NCBI GenBank assembly: GCA_031769625.1
Contig: JAUIMM010002538.1
Coordinates: 310,001-374,000, forward strand
DNA from: Taudactylus pleione
Lineage: Eukaryota; Chordata; Amphibia; Anura; Myobatrachidae
Direction: 5' to 3'
Length of the DNA: 64,000 bases
Each line of letters begins with the position of its first letter. Within the stretch, counting starts at the first letter, position 1. Shown here one piece after another: positions 21,065 through 31,800 of the stretch. The notes beneath the pieces were generated by a model. The model did no database searches. It was not told the origin of the DNA and worked only from the letters and a program-made list of their open reading frames with translations. The translations under genes were made by a program, and so were the position numbers.

Positions 21065-21587
21065 CAGAGATAATTATGTTTAATAGTCAGTGAATGTATA
21101 CAAGGCAGCTTCCAGCAACCCTCAACGGACAGCAAGTAGTGCCCGTCCTCATCCCCAGGTTCCTGCCCTCATAGCCATGGCACCAGCCTCCTTCCAAAGC
21201 TCTGCTGCACAGGGCCCCGTCCCATGATATTCATTGCTTGGTGGGCACCAAACCAACCGTCCATGAAGACGTCGCCCAGTAGAGGCAGAGTGAGCCAGGC
21301 CACACACGGGTTTATAAAAAAGGCATGTTAAAATTCATCCACAGGTTCCACGGGCCAAAGGTAACTGGGTTCATGGAATGATTACAAAAATTATACACAA
21401 ATCCCTAGCGACACTGTTCCCCCACCCAGGGCACAAGCCCCCCCTGCCATAAGCAACACCCGCCAACTACCCCTAGAACTCAACACAACTTTGTACAGTG
21501 GTTTTCTGAACCAAAAGAAAGAGACAATACTCGTAAAAGTCTGTAAAGCCGAAGGCGAAAGTTCAATGAGGGCAGCGCGGCCGCCGG
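21065..21587 (-). other. ppm1g: PPM1G 3' untranslated region (approximate)
   Basis: Follows the stop codon at 21588 on the minus strand. A plausible poly(A) signal, ATTAAA, is the complement of 21078-21083, which puts cleavage near 21060. No coding or repeats are seen across the stretch. The end is inferred, as no canonical AATAAA was found. Confidence 0.55.
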
Positions 21588-21776
21588 CTAATCCCTCTTG
21601 GCTTTCTTGCTGCCATCCTTGCAGTTCTCACTGGCTGTTTCCGAGTCATCCAGTTTCCGCTTGCTGGCCTCAGGACTGCTGTGTGAGAGGGGCCGGAAGC
21701 GGACAATGATACAGGTCATGTTGTCACATCCCGTACCGTCCCCAGAGGTGTCCGGAGCGAGACATTGGTCCAGGAG
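21588..21776 (-). CDS. ppm1g: PPM1G last coding exon (C-terminus)
   Basis: The 62 codons plus stop start [20 protein letters not shown] and end SKKAKRD. PPM1G is a Mg/Mn-dependent Ser/Thr phosphatase of the PP2C family, known to act in the nucleus, for example on splicing factors and histones. The GCDNMT block supplies one of the metal-binding aspartates of the PP2C active site. The Lys/Arg-rich tail ending KKAKRD fits the C-terminal nuclear localisation signal of the family. The acceptor is CCCTGCAG at 21777 and up. The exon begins in phase 0 after the VEE of the preceding exon. The tail between FRP and KKAKRD is weakly conserved, as in other vertebrates. Confidence 0.96.
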   Translation of the reverse strand, partial: LLDQCLAPDTSGDGTGCDNMTCIIVRFRPLSHSSPEASKRKLDDSETASENCKDGSKKAKRD

Positions 21777-21855
21777 CTGCAGGGACAACACAAGGGGACA
21801 GTAAGACGGCCGCTATCCCAGCACACATTCAGCAGAGGTGCTCCAGACCACTCAC

Positions 21856-21943
21856 CTCCTCCACTATGGAAGACAAGGAGACTGGCTCCTGCTTTATCTT
21901 CTCCTGTATGAAGTCCACGACCTCCTGGCTGCTCATCACGTTC
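21856..21943 (-). CDS. ppm1g: PPM1G coding exon (NVMSSQEVVDF)
   Basis: An 88-bp exon with acceptor TTGTTTCAG and donor GTGAGTGG on the minus strand. It completes the split tryptophan codon of the previous exon and reads NVMSSQEVVDFIQEKIKQEP...SSIVEE. In PP2C enzymes the CDGIW-NVMS boundary follows a metal-coordinating aspartate, and the helix NVMSSQEVVDF is highly conserved in PPM1G. The stretch after FIQEKI is shorter than I recall for mammals. Phase is 1 at the start and 0 at the end. Confidence 0.96.
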
Positions 21944-22012
21944 CTGAAACAAGAAAGATGCATAAGATTGTGCAGAAAGCTGCAGAACGCAGACATCCGA
22001 AGCGACAATTAC

Positions 22013-22142
22013 CAGATTCCATCGCAGGCGATGACCATAAATTCGTGCTCCTCGTTCAAGGTCAACACTTTGATGTCCGGCAGCGCTGAGATCATTTGCT
22101 CCTCAGGAGGGAGGTTCCGGTTCCTCTTATAGAAGTGGTCAC
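22013..22142 (-). CDS. ppm1g: PPM1G coding exon (GDHFYKRN ... ACDGIW)
   Basis: A 130-bp exon with acceptor TCTCCAG and donor GTAATT (non-consensus at +4 to +5 but GT-AG). It reads [20 protein letters not shown], then [20 protein letters not shown] and DGIW. The ACDG aspartate is a core metal ligand of the PP2C fold. It begins two bases into the glycine codon of SRAIG and ends in TG of the tryptophan codon, both matching neighbouring exons. Confidence 0.96.
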
Positions 22143-22670
22143 CTGGAGACAAGGAGACCATAGTATATCAGGGCAGTGTCGCTGGTGGCACACATCGCTT
22201 TCTGCAGAGTAACATGAGCAGCTGGTTACAGGGAAACCCATCAGCGTCAGACTAGCTGAGACCCCCTAACGGCTCATCATATCCCACCCGGAAATAGGGG
22301 ACAGAAAGATGGAGGCCAGGAGCTGCTAGGTCCCATTCTACAGAACCAATCACCTTCTAATAACCAGCGAAAAGGAAGACATCAGAGGAGCGCTGGGGGC
22401 AGAACTTACCCTCCATCACTTGGGGAACCCATTCATGTCTCTGCAGGTGAGTGGCAGTGCCAGTGAGAGAAATAAGTGACAGCCACAGACTGTGTGCCCC
22501 AGGTCCACCCCCAATGCTGGCAATGAGGAGAACTCATTCTGTAGCACCATTTCGTAAGTCACAGACAGCATAAGCCGAGGAGCAATCTAAACGTATATTT
22601 AAAAAACAAGTTTGTGATATAGCCCTGAATTGGCTACAGCGCGGCAATGGTTAGAACCCCAGCATGGCCC
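22143..22670. other. PPM1G intron, non-repeat part
   Basis: Intron between the SRAIG and GDHFYK exons, downstream segment. No feature recognised. Confidence 0.7.
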
Positions 22671-22932
22671 AGGAGCATGTAAGGCTGCGGTGTGAGGCTA
22701 GCTCCGGCAGAGGTTCATGCTCTGGGTATGTAATAAGGCAATGACCTGCGGCCAGGAGCATGTAAGGCTGTGGTGTGAGGCTAGCTCCGGCAGAGGTTCA
22801 TGCTCTGGGTATGTAATAAGGCAATGACCTGCGGCCAGGAGCATGTAAGGCTGTGGTGTGAGGCTAGCTCCGGCAGAGGTTCATGCTCTGGGTATGTAAT
22901 AAGGCAATGACCTGCGGCCAGGAGCATGTAAA
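22671..22932. repeat. 83-bp tandem repeat (3.2 copies) in PPM1G intron
   Basis: Units start at 22671, 22754, 22837 and 22920 (partial), each AGGAGCATGTAAGGCTGYGG...GACCTGCGGCC. Only one C/T difference is seen between copies, so duplication is recent. Confidence 0.97.
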
Positions 22933-23651
22933 AACTGTGTACGTCCAGGATCCAGGGACTGGGAGTGCAAGCTCTTGGTACTACAGGCACGGCGGGGAAC
23001 AGCACTTAGTGGGGCCCTGCAAGGGTCTGGTCCATAGAGAAGTGCCGGTGCTGGGACTGATGCAAGGAAATGTGTAATTGGTTTGGCTCCACATCGAGAC
23101 CTGCGGCCTCAGCGCTATGGGAGTGGCCTCCAGTGCTCTGTACCGGGGGAAGACTGAGCCTTGGTGTGTAAACCCTGATGCTAAGCACCAGAGTATGTAA
23201 AGTGTGCGCGTGCGATTGTGTGACTCCTCCCTCTCCTTCACCCCTCGCTGTCCTGCAGTTTTCAGCTCCGAATTATCTCCAGGATCAGATCCTCTCACAG
23301 CCTGGAGGCAACTAAGAGTCTCATGCTGATGTTCCCCAACTCCGCCATTGCAGGACAGGTTTTAAGGATTACCATGCTTAAAACAAATTGACTGTGGCAC
23401 CATTTGCCTGTCACGGTCGCAATTACCAGACCACACCAGGTAGTTCATCATCTCATCTGGTCGCAAAATTTCGAACAGTCAGATAAACAGTGAGGGGGCG
23501 GCTGCAGGAAAAGAATCTTTCGGACCCCCTGCTTCCCCCAGTGTCTGTGCTGCTGTTTGGCCAGCACAGCAGGACCCCCACCCAGCGACTGCAGAAATTA
23601 GCAGCCGCTGGGAAATAAGTGAACCTCCCCCGCTCCCCCTCCCCAGGCCCG
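22933..23651. other. PPM1G intron, non-repeat part
   Basis: Unique intronic sequence between two tandem repeats. No exon-like sequence found. Confidence 0.7.
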
Positions 23652-25744
23652 AAGGGCTGTGCGCCACCCTGCAGCCAGGAGCTAAGGGCTGTGCGCCACC
23701 CTGCAGCCAGGAGCTAAGGGCTGTGCGCCACCCTGCAGCCAGGAGCTAAGGGCTGTGCGCCACCCTGCAGCCAGGAGCTAAGGGCTGTGCGCCACCCTGC
23801 AGCCAGGAGCTAAGGGCTGTGCGCCACCCTGCAGCCAGGAGCTAAGGGCTGTGCGCCACCCTGCAGCCAGGAGCTAAGGGCTGTGCGCCACCCTGCAGCC
23901 AGGAGCTAAGGGCTGTGCGCCACCCTGCAGCCAGGAGCTAAGGGCTGTGCGCCACCCTGCAGCCAGGAGCTAAGGGCTGTGCGCCACCCTGCAGCCAGGA
24001 GCTAAGGGCTGTGCGCCACCCTGCAGCCAGGAGCTAAGGGCTGTGCGCCACCCTGCAGCCAGGAGCTAAGGGCTGTGCGCCACCCTGCAGCCAGGAGCTA
24101 AGGGCTGTGCGCCACCCTGCAGCCAGGAGCTAAGGGCTGTGCGCCACCCTGCAGCCAGGAGCTAAGGGCTGTGCGCCACCCTGCAGCCAGGAGCTAAGGG
24201 CTGTGCGCCACCCTGCAGCCAGGAGCTAAGGGCTGTGCGCCACCCTGCAGCCAGGAGCTAAGGGCTGTGCGCCACCCTGCAGCCAGGAGCTAAGGGCTGT
24301 GCGCCACCCTGCAGCCAGGAGCTAAGGGCTGTGCGCCACCCTGCAGCCAGGAGCTAAGGGCTGTGCGCCACCCTGCAGCCAGGAGCTAAGGGCTGTGCGC
24401 CACCCTGCAGCCAGGAGCTAAGGGCTGTGCGCCACCCTGCAGCCAGGAGCTAAGGGCTGTGCGCCACCCTGCAGCCAGGAGCTAAGGGCTGTGCGCCACC
24501 CTGCAGCCAGGAGCTAAGGGCTGTGCGCCACCCTGCAGCCAGGAGCTAAGGGCTGTGCGCCACCCTGCAGCCAGGAGCTAAGGGCTGTGCGCCACCCTGC
24601 AGCCAGGAGCTAAGGGCTGTGCGCCACCCTGCAGCCAGGAGCTAAGGGCTGTGCGCCACCCTGCAGCCAGGAGCTAAGGGCTGTGCGCCACCCTGCAGCC
24701 AGGAGCTAAGGGCTGTGCGCCACCCTGCAGCCAGGAGCTAAGGGCTGTGCGCCACCCTGCAGCCAGGAGCTAAGGGCTGTGCGCCACCCTGCAGCCAGGA
24801 GCTAAGGGCTGTGCGCCACCCTGCAGCCAGGAGCTAAGGGCTGTGCGCCACCCTGCAGCCAGGAGCTAAGGGCTGTGCGCCACCCTGCAGCCAGGAGCTA
24901 AGGGCTGTGCGCCACCCTGCAGCCAGGAGCTAAGGGCTGTGCGCCACCCTGCAGCCAGGAGCTAAGGGCTGTGCGCCACCCTGCAGCCAGGAGCTAAGGG
25001 CTGTGCGCCACCCTGCAGCCAGGAGCTAAGGGCTGTGCGCCACCCTGCAGCCAGGAGCTAAGGGCTGTGCGCCACCCTGCAGCCAGGAGCTAAGGGCTGT
25101 GCGCCACCCTGCAGCCAGGAGCTAAGGGCTGTGCGCCACCCTGCAGCCAGGAGCTAAGGGCTGTGCGCCACCCTGCAGCCAGGAGCTAAGGGCTGTGCGC
25201 CACCCTGCAGCCAGGAGCTAAGGGCTGTGCGCCACCCTGCAGCCAGGAGCTAAGGGCTGTGCGCCACCCTGCAGCCAGGAGCTAAGGGCTGTGCGCCACC
25301 CTGCAGCCAGGAGCTAAGGGCTGTGCGCCACCCTGCAGCCAGGAGCTAAGGGCTGTGCGCCACCCTGCAGCCAGGAGCTAAGGGCTGTGCGCCACCCTGC
25401 AGCCAGGAGCTAAGGGCTGTGCGCCACCCTGCAGCCAGGAGCTAAGGGCTGTGCGCCACCCTGCAGCCAGGAGCTAAGGGCTGTGCGCCACCCTGCAGCC
25501 AGGAGCTAAGGGCTGTGCGCCACCCTGCAGCCAGGAGCTAAGGGCTGTGCGCCACCCTGCAGCCAGGAGCTAAGGGCTGTGCGCCACCCTGCAGCCAGGA
25601 GCTAAGGGCTGTGCGCCACCCTGCAGCCAGGAGCTAAGGGCTGTGCGCCACCCTGCAGCCAGGAGCTAAGGGCTGTGCGCCACCCTGCAGCCAGGAGCTA
25701 AGGGCTGTGCGCCACCCTGCAGCCAGGAGCTAAGGGCTGTGCGC
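23652..25744. repeat. 32-bp satellite, about 65 apparently identical copies
   Basis: A 2.09-kb block of the 32-bp unit GGGCTGTGCGCCACCCTGCA + GCCAGGAGCTAA repeated about 65.4 times. By eye I found no variant unit. It lies in the 3.9-kb PPM1G intron. The unit holds a CTGCAG and GC-rich palindromic pieces. In the gene's sense it contains GGCTGCAG, an acceptor-like AG without a good pyrimidine tract. Perfect homogeneity implies very recent amplification or active homogenisation, or a collapsed/extended assembly. Confidence 0.98.
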
Positions 25745-26069
25745 AGGGGGGTGCCCCAGAAGCGCCTACAGAAACAAGCTGCATCTCTGGGTGTGAAGAT
25801 GTAATTTGAGAGTAATCCAGCTGTAGAAGGTTTGGAGTCATACCCGGGGATGGAGTAATGGTAGCACCACACTACCACGTGGCATGGAGCCGGTACACAG
25901 AAGTCTTCCAATCTCCAGAACAAGGAGCAGTGAGAACAGCACAACATGGACACACCATAAACATATAATAATATTCCCATCTGTATACGGCTCACGCAGA
26001 CAATGATCTATGGCAGATATGTATAAGATACAATAAAGTACCTTACTAGTAGTTCCCAGGAAAGCTTAC
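25745..26069. other. PPM1G intron, 5' part after the 32-bp array
   Basis: Unique sequence between the satellite and the donor site (GTAAGC) at 26064-26069. No gene recognised. Confidence 0.7.
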
Positions 26070-26304
26070 CGATTGCTCGTGAAAGGTTTAGCCCTCCATT
26101 CACTCGTCCATCCATAGTAACCTTGCCTCCAGCATTCTTAATCCGTGCCAGCTCCAGCTCATCCTCTGGTTTGTGATCATAGGACATGTCCACGGCTTTC
26201 CCTCTCTCCGAAACCACACATCGAGAGTCTCCAGCATTGGCCACAATAAGCTGCTTCCCTCTAATCAGAGCTACCACTGCCGTAGTGCCGCTGTCTGAGC
26301 CGGG
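26070..26304 (-). CDS. ppm1g: PPM1G catalytic exon ([10 protein letters not shown] ... LSRAIG)
   Basis: A 235-bp exon with acceptor TACTCCATAG and donor GTAAGC on the minus strand. It reads [20 protein letters not shown], then [20 protein letters not shown], then [20 protein letters not shown], then [18 protein letters not shown] plus the first base of glycine. The SGTTA, ANAGDSR, DHKP and LSRAIGD motifs are the PP2C catalytic-core signatures after the acidic insert. The start is in phase 0 directly after the KEE of the acidic exon. Conservation is very high, so the gene appears functional. Confidence 0.97.
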
Positions 26305-26395
26305 CTATGGAGTAAGAAGCAGTTATGGTATACAGATCATATACAGAGAACAGAATGAGCCAACATCAGAAACAGTCCCGCGTCAGACAATAGCA
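26305..26395. other. PPM1G intron 3' end
   Basis: Unique sequence carrying the acceptor (CCATAG) and its pyrimidine-rich run in gene sense. Confidence 0.7.
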
Positions 26396-28560
26396 CCACC
26401 CAGCAATCACCAGAGATACAGCCAGACAATAGCACTACCCGGCAATCTATCATTACCAAAGATACCGCCAGGAAATCGCACTACCAGGAAATCACCATCA
26501 TCACCAGAGATATCGCCAGACAAAAGCACCACCCAGCAATCACCATCATCACCAGAGATACCGCCAGATAACAGTACCACCCGGCAATCACCATCATCAC
26601 CAGAGATACCGCCAGATAACAGCACCACCCGGCAATCACCATCACCAAAAGATATACTGCCAGACAATAGCACCCCCTGACAATCACCATCACCACCAGA
26701 GATACCGCCAGACAATAGCACTACCAAGCAATCACCATCACCACCAGATATACTGCCAGACAATAGCACCACCCGGCAATCACCATCACCAGAGATACCG
26801 CCAGACAATAGCACCACCCTGCAATCACCAGAGATACAGCCAGACAATAGCACCACCCTGCAATCACCAGAGATACAGCCAGACAATAGCACCACCCGGC
26901 AATCAATATCATTACCAAAGATACCGCCAGGAAATCGCACTACCAGGAAATCACCATCATCACCAGAGATATCGCCAGACAATAGCACCACCCAGCAATC
27001 ACCATCATCACAAGAGATACCGCCAGATAACAGTACCACCAGGCAATCACCAGAGATACCGCTAGATAATAGCACCACCCGGCAATCACCATCACCAAAA
27101 GATATACTGCCAGACAATAGCACCACCTGGCAATCACCATCACCACCAGAGATACCGCCAGACAATAGCACTACCAAGCAATCACCATCACCACCAGATA
27201 TACTGCCAGACAATAGCACCACCCGGCAATCACCATCACCAGAGATACCGCCAGACAATAGCACCACCCTGCAATCACCAGAGATACAGCCAGACAATAG
27301 CACCACCCTGCAATCACCAGAGATACAGCCAGACAATAGCACCACCCTGCAATCACCAGAGATACAGCCAGACAATAGCACCACCCTGCAATCACCAGAG
27401 ATACCGCCAGACAATAGCACCACCCGGCAATCACCATCACCAAATATACTGCCAGATAACAGCACCACCCGGCAATCATCATCATCACCAGAGATACTGC
27501 CAGACAATAGCACTACCAAGCAATTACCATCACAACCAGATATACTGCAAGACAATAGCACCACCCGGCAATCACCATTACCACAAAAGATACCGCCAGG
27601 CAATAGCACCACCCGGCAATCACAAGAGATACCGCCAAATAGCACCACCCAGCAATCACCATCATCACCAGAGATACCGCCAGATAACAGCACCACCCGG
27701 CAATCACCATCACCACCAGAGATACCGCCAGACAATAGCACCACCAGGCAATCACCGTCACCAAAAGATATACTGCCAGACAATAGCACCACCTGGCAAT
27801 CACCGTCACCAAAAGATATACTGCCAGACAATAGTACCACCAGGCAATCATCATCACCAGAGATACTGCTAGATAACAGCACCACCTGGCAATCCCTATC
27901 ACCACCAGAGATACCGCCAGACAATAGCACCAACCAGCAATTACCATCACAACCAGATATACTGCCAGACAACAGCACCACCCGGCAATCACCATCATCA
28001 CCAGAGATACCGCCAGACAATAGCACTACCCGGCAATCACCATCATCACCAGAGATACCGCCAGACAATAGCACTACCAAGCAATCACCACCAGATATAC
28101 TGCCAGACAATAGCACCACCCGGCAATCACCATCACCACCAGATATACCGCCAGACAACAGCACCACCCGGCAATCACCATCATCACCAGAGATACCGCC
28201 AGACAATAGCACTACCAGGCAATCACCATCACCACCAGATATACTGCCAGACAACAGCACCACCCGGCAATCACCATCAGATATACTGCCAGACAACAGC
28301 ACCACCCGGCAATCAACATCATCACCAGATATACTGCCAGACAATAGCACTACCAGGCAATCACCATCATCACCAAAGATACCGCCAGACAATAGCACCA
28401 CCCGGCAATCAACATTACCACCAAAGATACCGCCAGACAACAGCACCACCCGGCAATCACCATTACCACCAAAGATACCGCCAGACAATAGCACCACCCG
28501 GCAATCACCATCACCACCAAAGATACCGCCAGGCAATAGCACTACCAGGCAATCACGTGT
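26396..28560. repeat. 45-51-bp minisatellite in PPM1G intron
   Basis: About 45 imperfect units of CACCACCCGGCAATCACCAT + CATCACCAGAGATACCGCCAGACAATAG-like sequence. Unit lengths are mostly multiples of three (CAT/CAC insertions), so one minus-strand frame stays open for 724 codons with a repeated motif DCRVVLLSGGISGDDG. Frames shift between copies in the other phases. It has no splice support and lies between two PPM1G exons, so I read it as an intronic minisatellite. A block near 26680-26960 recurs near 27140-27440, a higher-order duplication. Confidence 0.93.
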
Positions 28561-28713
28561 GGAGTCTGAGCCATCACACATTTTTACAAAGCTTTATATT
28601 ACCGCACACCTACCTCAGGGGTAACTGTATGTGGTAGTGCACCAGGAGAGCGTGTGGTCTGTGTTATGTGGGGGCTCTATCTGTCATACACAGTGTAAAG
28701 AACAGACACTTAC
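28561..28713. other. PPM1G intron 5' end
   Basis: Unique sequence with the consensus donor GTAAGT (complement of 28708-28713) of the acidic exon. Confidence 0.75.
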
Positions 28714-28824
28714 CTCCTCTTTCCCGTCCATGCCGGGCAGCATCTCTTCCTCTTCATCCTCAGCATCTTCCACATCCTCACTGTCCTCCTCTTCCTCACT
28801 GCTGTAATCCTCCTCACTGCACTC
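28714..28824 (-). CDS. ppm1g: PPM1G acidic-region exon (ECSEED ... GMDGKEE)
   Basis: The 37 codons in phase 0 read ECSEEDYSSEEEEDSEDVED, then AEDEEEEMLPGMDGKEE. This is the end of the long acidic insert that distinguishes PPM1G from other PP2C enzymes, directly before the catalytic PGSDSGTTA block. The donor is GTAAGT and the acceptor GTCCCTCAG. The acceptor and the first 11 exon bases (GAGTGCAGTGA) are the conserved core of the 64-bp unit that fills the upstream intron, so the exon forms the end of that array. Exons coding for the preceding N-terminal half are not in the window. Confidence 0.96.
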
Positions 28825-31800
28825 CTGAGGGACGGCACAACGAGACTCAGCTGTCACATCATCAATACAATATAATGTCACTGCACTCCTGAGGGATGGC
28901 ACAACGAGACTCAGCTGTCACATCATCACTACAATATAATGTCACTGTACTCCTGAGGGACGGCACAACGAGACTCAGCTGTCACATCACTACAATATAA
29001 TGTCACTGTACTCCTGAGGGACGGCACAACGAGACTCAGCTGTCACATCATCAATACAATATAATGTCACTGCACTCCTGAGGGATGGCACAACGAGACA
29101 CAGATGTCACATCATCAATACAATATAATGTCACTGTACTCCTGAGGGACGGCACAACGAGACTCAGCTGTCACATCAATACAATATAATATCACTGCAC
29201 TCGTGAGGGATGGCACAACGAGACTCAGCTGTCACATCATCACTACAATATAATGTCACTTTACTCCTGAGGGAAGGCACAACGAGACTCAGCTGTCACA
29301 TCATCACTACAATATAATGTCACTGCACTCCTGAGGGACGGCACAACGAGACTCAGCTGTCACATCAATACAATATAATGTCATTGCACTCCTGAGGGAC
29401 GGCACAACGAGACTCAGCTGTCACATCATCAATACAATATAATGTCACTACACTCCTAAGGGATGGCACAACGAGACTCAGCTGTCACATCATCAATACA
29501 ATATAATGTCACTGCACTCCTGAGGGATGGCACAACGAGACTCAGCTGTCACATCATCACTACAATATAATGTCACTGCACTCCTGAGGGATGGCACAAC
29601 GAGACTCAGCTGTCACATCATCACTACAATATAATGTCACTGCACTCCAGAGGGACGGCACAACGAGACTCAGCTGTCACATCAATACAATATAATGTCA
29701 CTGCACTCCTGAGGGATGGCACAACGAGACTCAGCTGTCACATCATCACTACAAAATGTCACTGCACTCCTGAGGGACGGCACAACGAGACTCAGCTGTC
29801 ACATCATCACTACAATATAATGTCACTGCACACCTGAGGGATGGCACAACGAGACTCAGCTGTCAAATCATCAATACAATATAATGTCACTGCACTCCTG
29901 AGGGATGGCACAACGAGACTCAGCTGTCACATCATCACTACAAAATGTCACTGCACTCCTGAGGGACGGCACAACGAGACTCAGCTGTCACATCATCAAT
30001 ACAATATAATGTCACTGCACTCCTGAGGGATGGCACAACGAGACTCAGCTGTCACATCATCAATACAATATAATGTCACTGCACTCCTGAGGGACGGCAC
30101 AACGAGACTCAGCTGTCACATCATCAATACAATATAATGTAACTTTACTCCTGAGGGACGGCACAACGAGACTCAGCTGTCACATCATCAATACAATATG
30201 TCACAGTACTCCTGAGGGATGGCACAACGAGACTCAGCTGTCACATCATCAATACAATATAATGTCACTGCACTCCTGAGGGATGGCACAACGAGACTCA
30301 GCTGTCACATCATCACTACAATATAATGTCACTGCACTCCTGAGGGATGGCACAACGAGACTCAGCTGTCACATCATCACTACAATATAATGTCACTGCA
30401 CTCCAGAGGGACGGCACAACGAGACTCAGCTGTCACATCAATACAATATAATGTCACTGCACTCCTGAGGGATGGCACAATGAGACTCAGCTGTCACATC
30501 ATCACTACAAAATGTCACTGCACTCCTGAGGGACGGCACAACGAGACTCAGCTGTCACATCATCACTACAATATAATGTCACTGCACACCTGAGGGATGG
30601 CACAACGAGACTCAGCTGTCAAATCATCAATACAATATAATGTCACTGCACTCCTGAGGGATGGCACAACGAGACTCAGCTGTCACATCATCAATACAAT
30701 ATAATGTCACTTTACTCCTGAGGGACGGCACAACGAGACTCAGCTGTCACATCATCAATACAATATGTCACAGTACTCCTGAGGGATGGCACAACGAGAC
30801 TCAGCTGTCACATCATCAATACAATATAATGTCACTGCACTCCTGAGGGACGGCACAACGAGACTCAGCTGTCACATCATCAATACAATATAATGTCCGT
30901 GCACTCCTGAGGGACGGCACAACGAGACTCAGCTGTCACATCAATACAATATAATGTCACTGCACTCCTGAGGGATGGCACAACGAGACTCAGCTGTAAC
31001 ATCATCACTACAATATAATGTCACTGCACTCCTGAGGGATGGCACAACGAGACTCAGCTGTCACATCATCACTACAATATAATGTCACTGCACTCCTGAG
31101 TGACGGCACAACGAGACTCAGCTGTCACATCATCACTACAATATAATGTCACTGCACACCTGAGGGACGGCACAACGAGACTCAGCTGTCACATCATCAC
31201 TACAATATAATGTCACTGCACTCCTGAGGGATGGCACAACGAGACTCAGCTGTCACATCATCACTACAATATAATGTCACTGCACTCCTGAGGGATGGCA
31301 CAACGAGACTAAGCTGTCACATCATCACTACAATATAATGTCACTGCACTCCTGAGGGATGGCACAACGAGACTCAGCTGTCACATCATCACTACAATAT
31401 AATATCACTGCACTCCTGAGTGACGGCACAACGAGACTCAGCTGTCACATCATCACTACAATATAATGTCACTGCACTCCTGAGGGACGGCACAACGAGA
31501 CTCAGCAGTCACATCATCAATACAATATAATGTCACTGCACTCCTGAGGGACGGCACAACGAGACTCAGCTGTCACATCATCACTACAATATAATGTCAC
31601 TGCACTCCTGAGGGACGGCACAACGAGACTCAGCAGTCACATCATCAATACAATATAATGTCACTGCACTCCTGAGGGACGGCACAACGAGACTCAGCTG
31701 TCACATCATCACTACAATATAATGTCACTGCACTCCTGAGGGACGGCACAACAAGACTCAGCTGTCACATCATCACTACAATATAATGTCACTGCACTCC

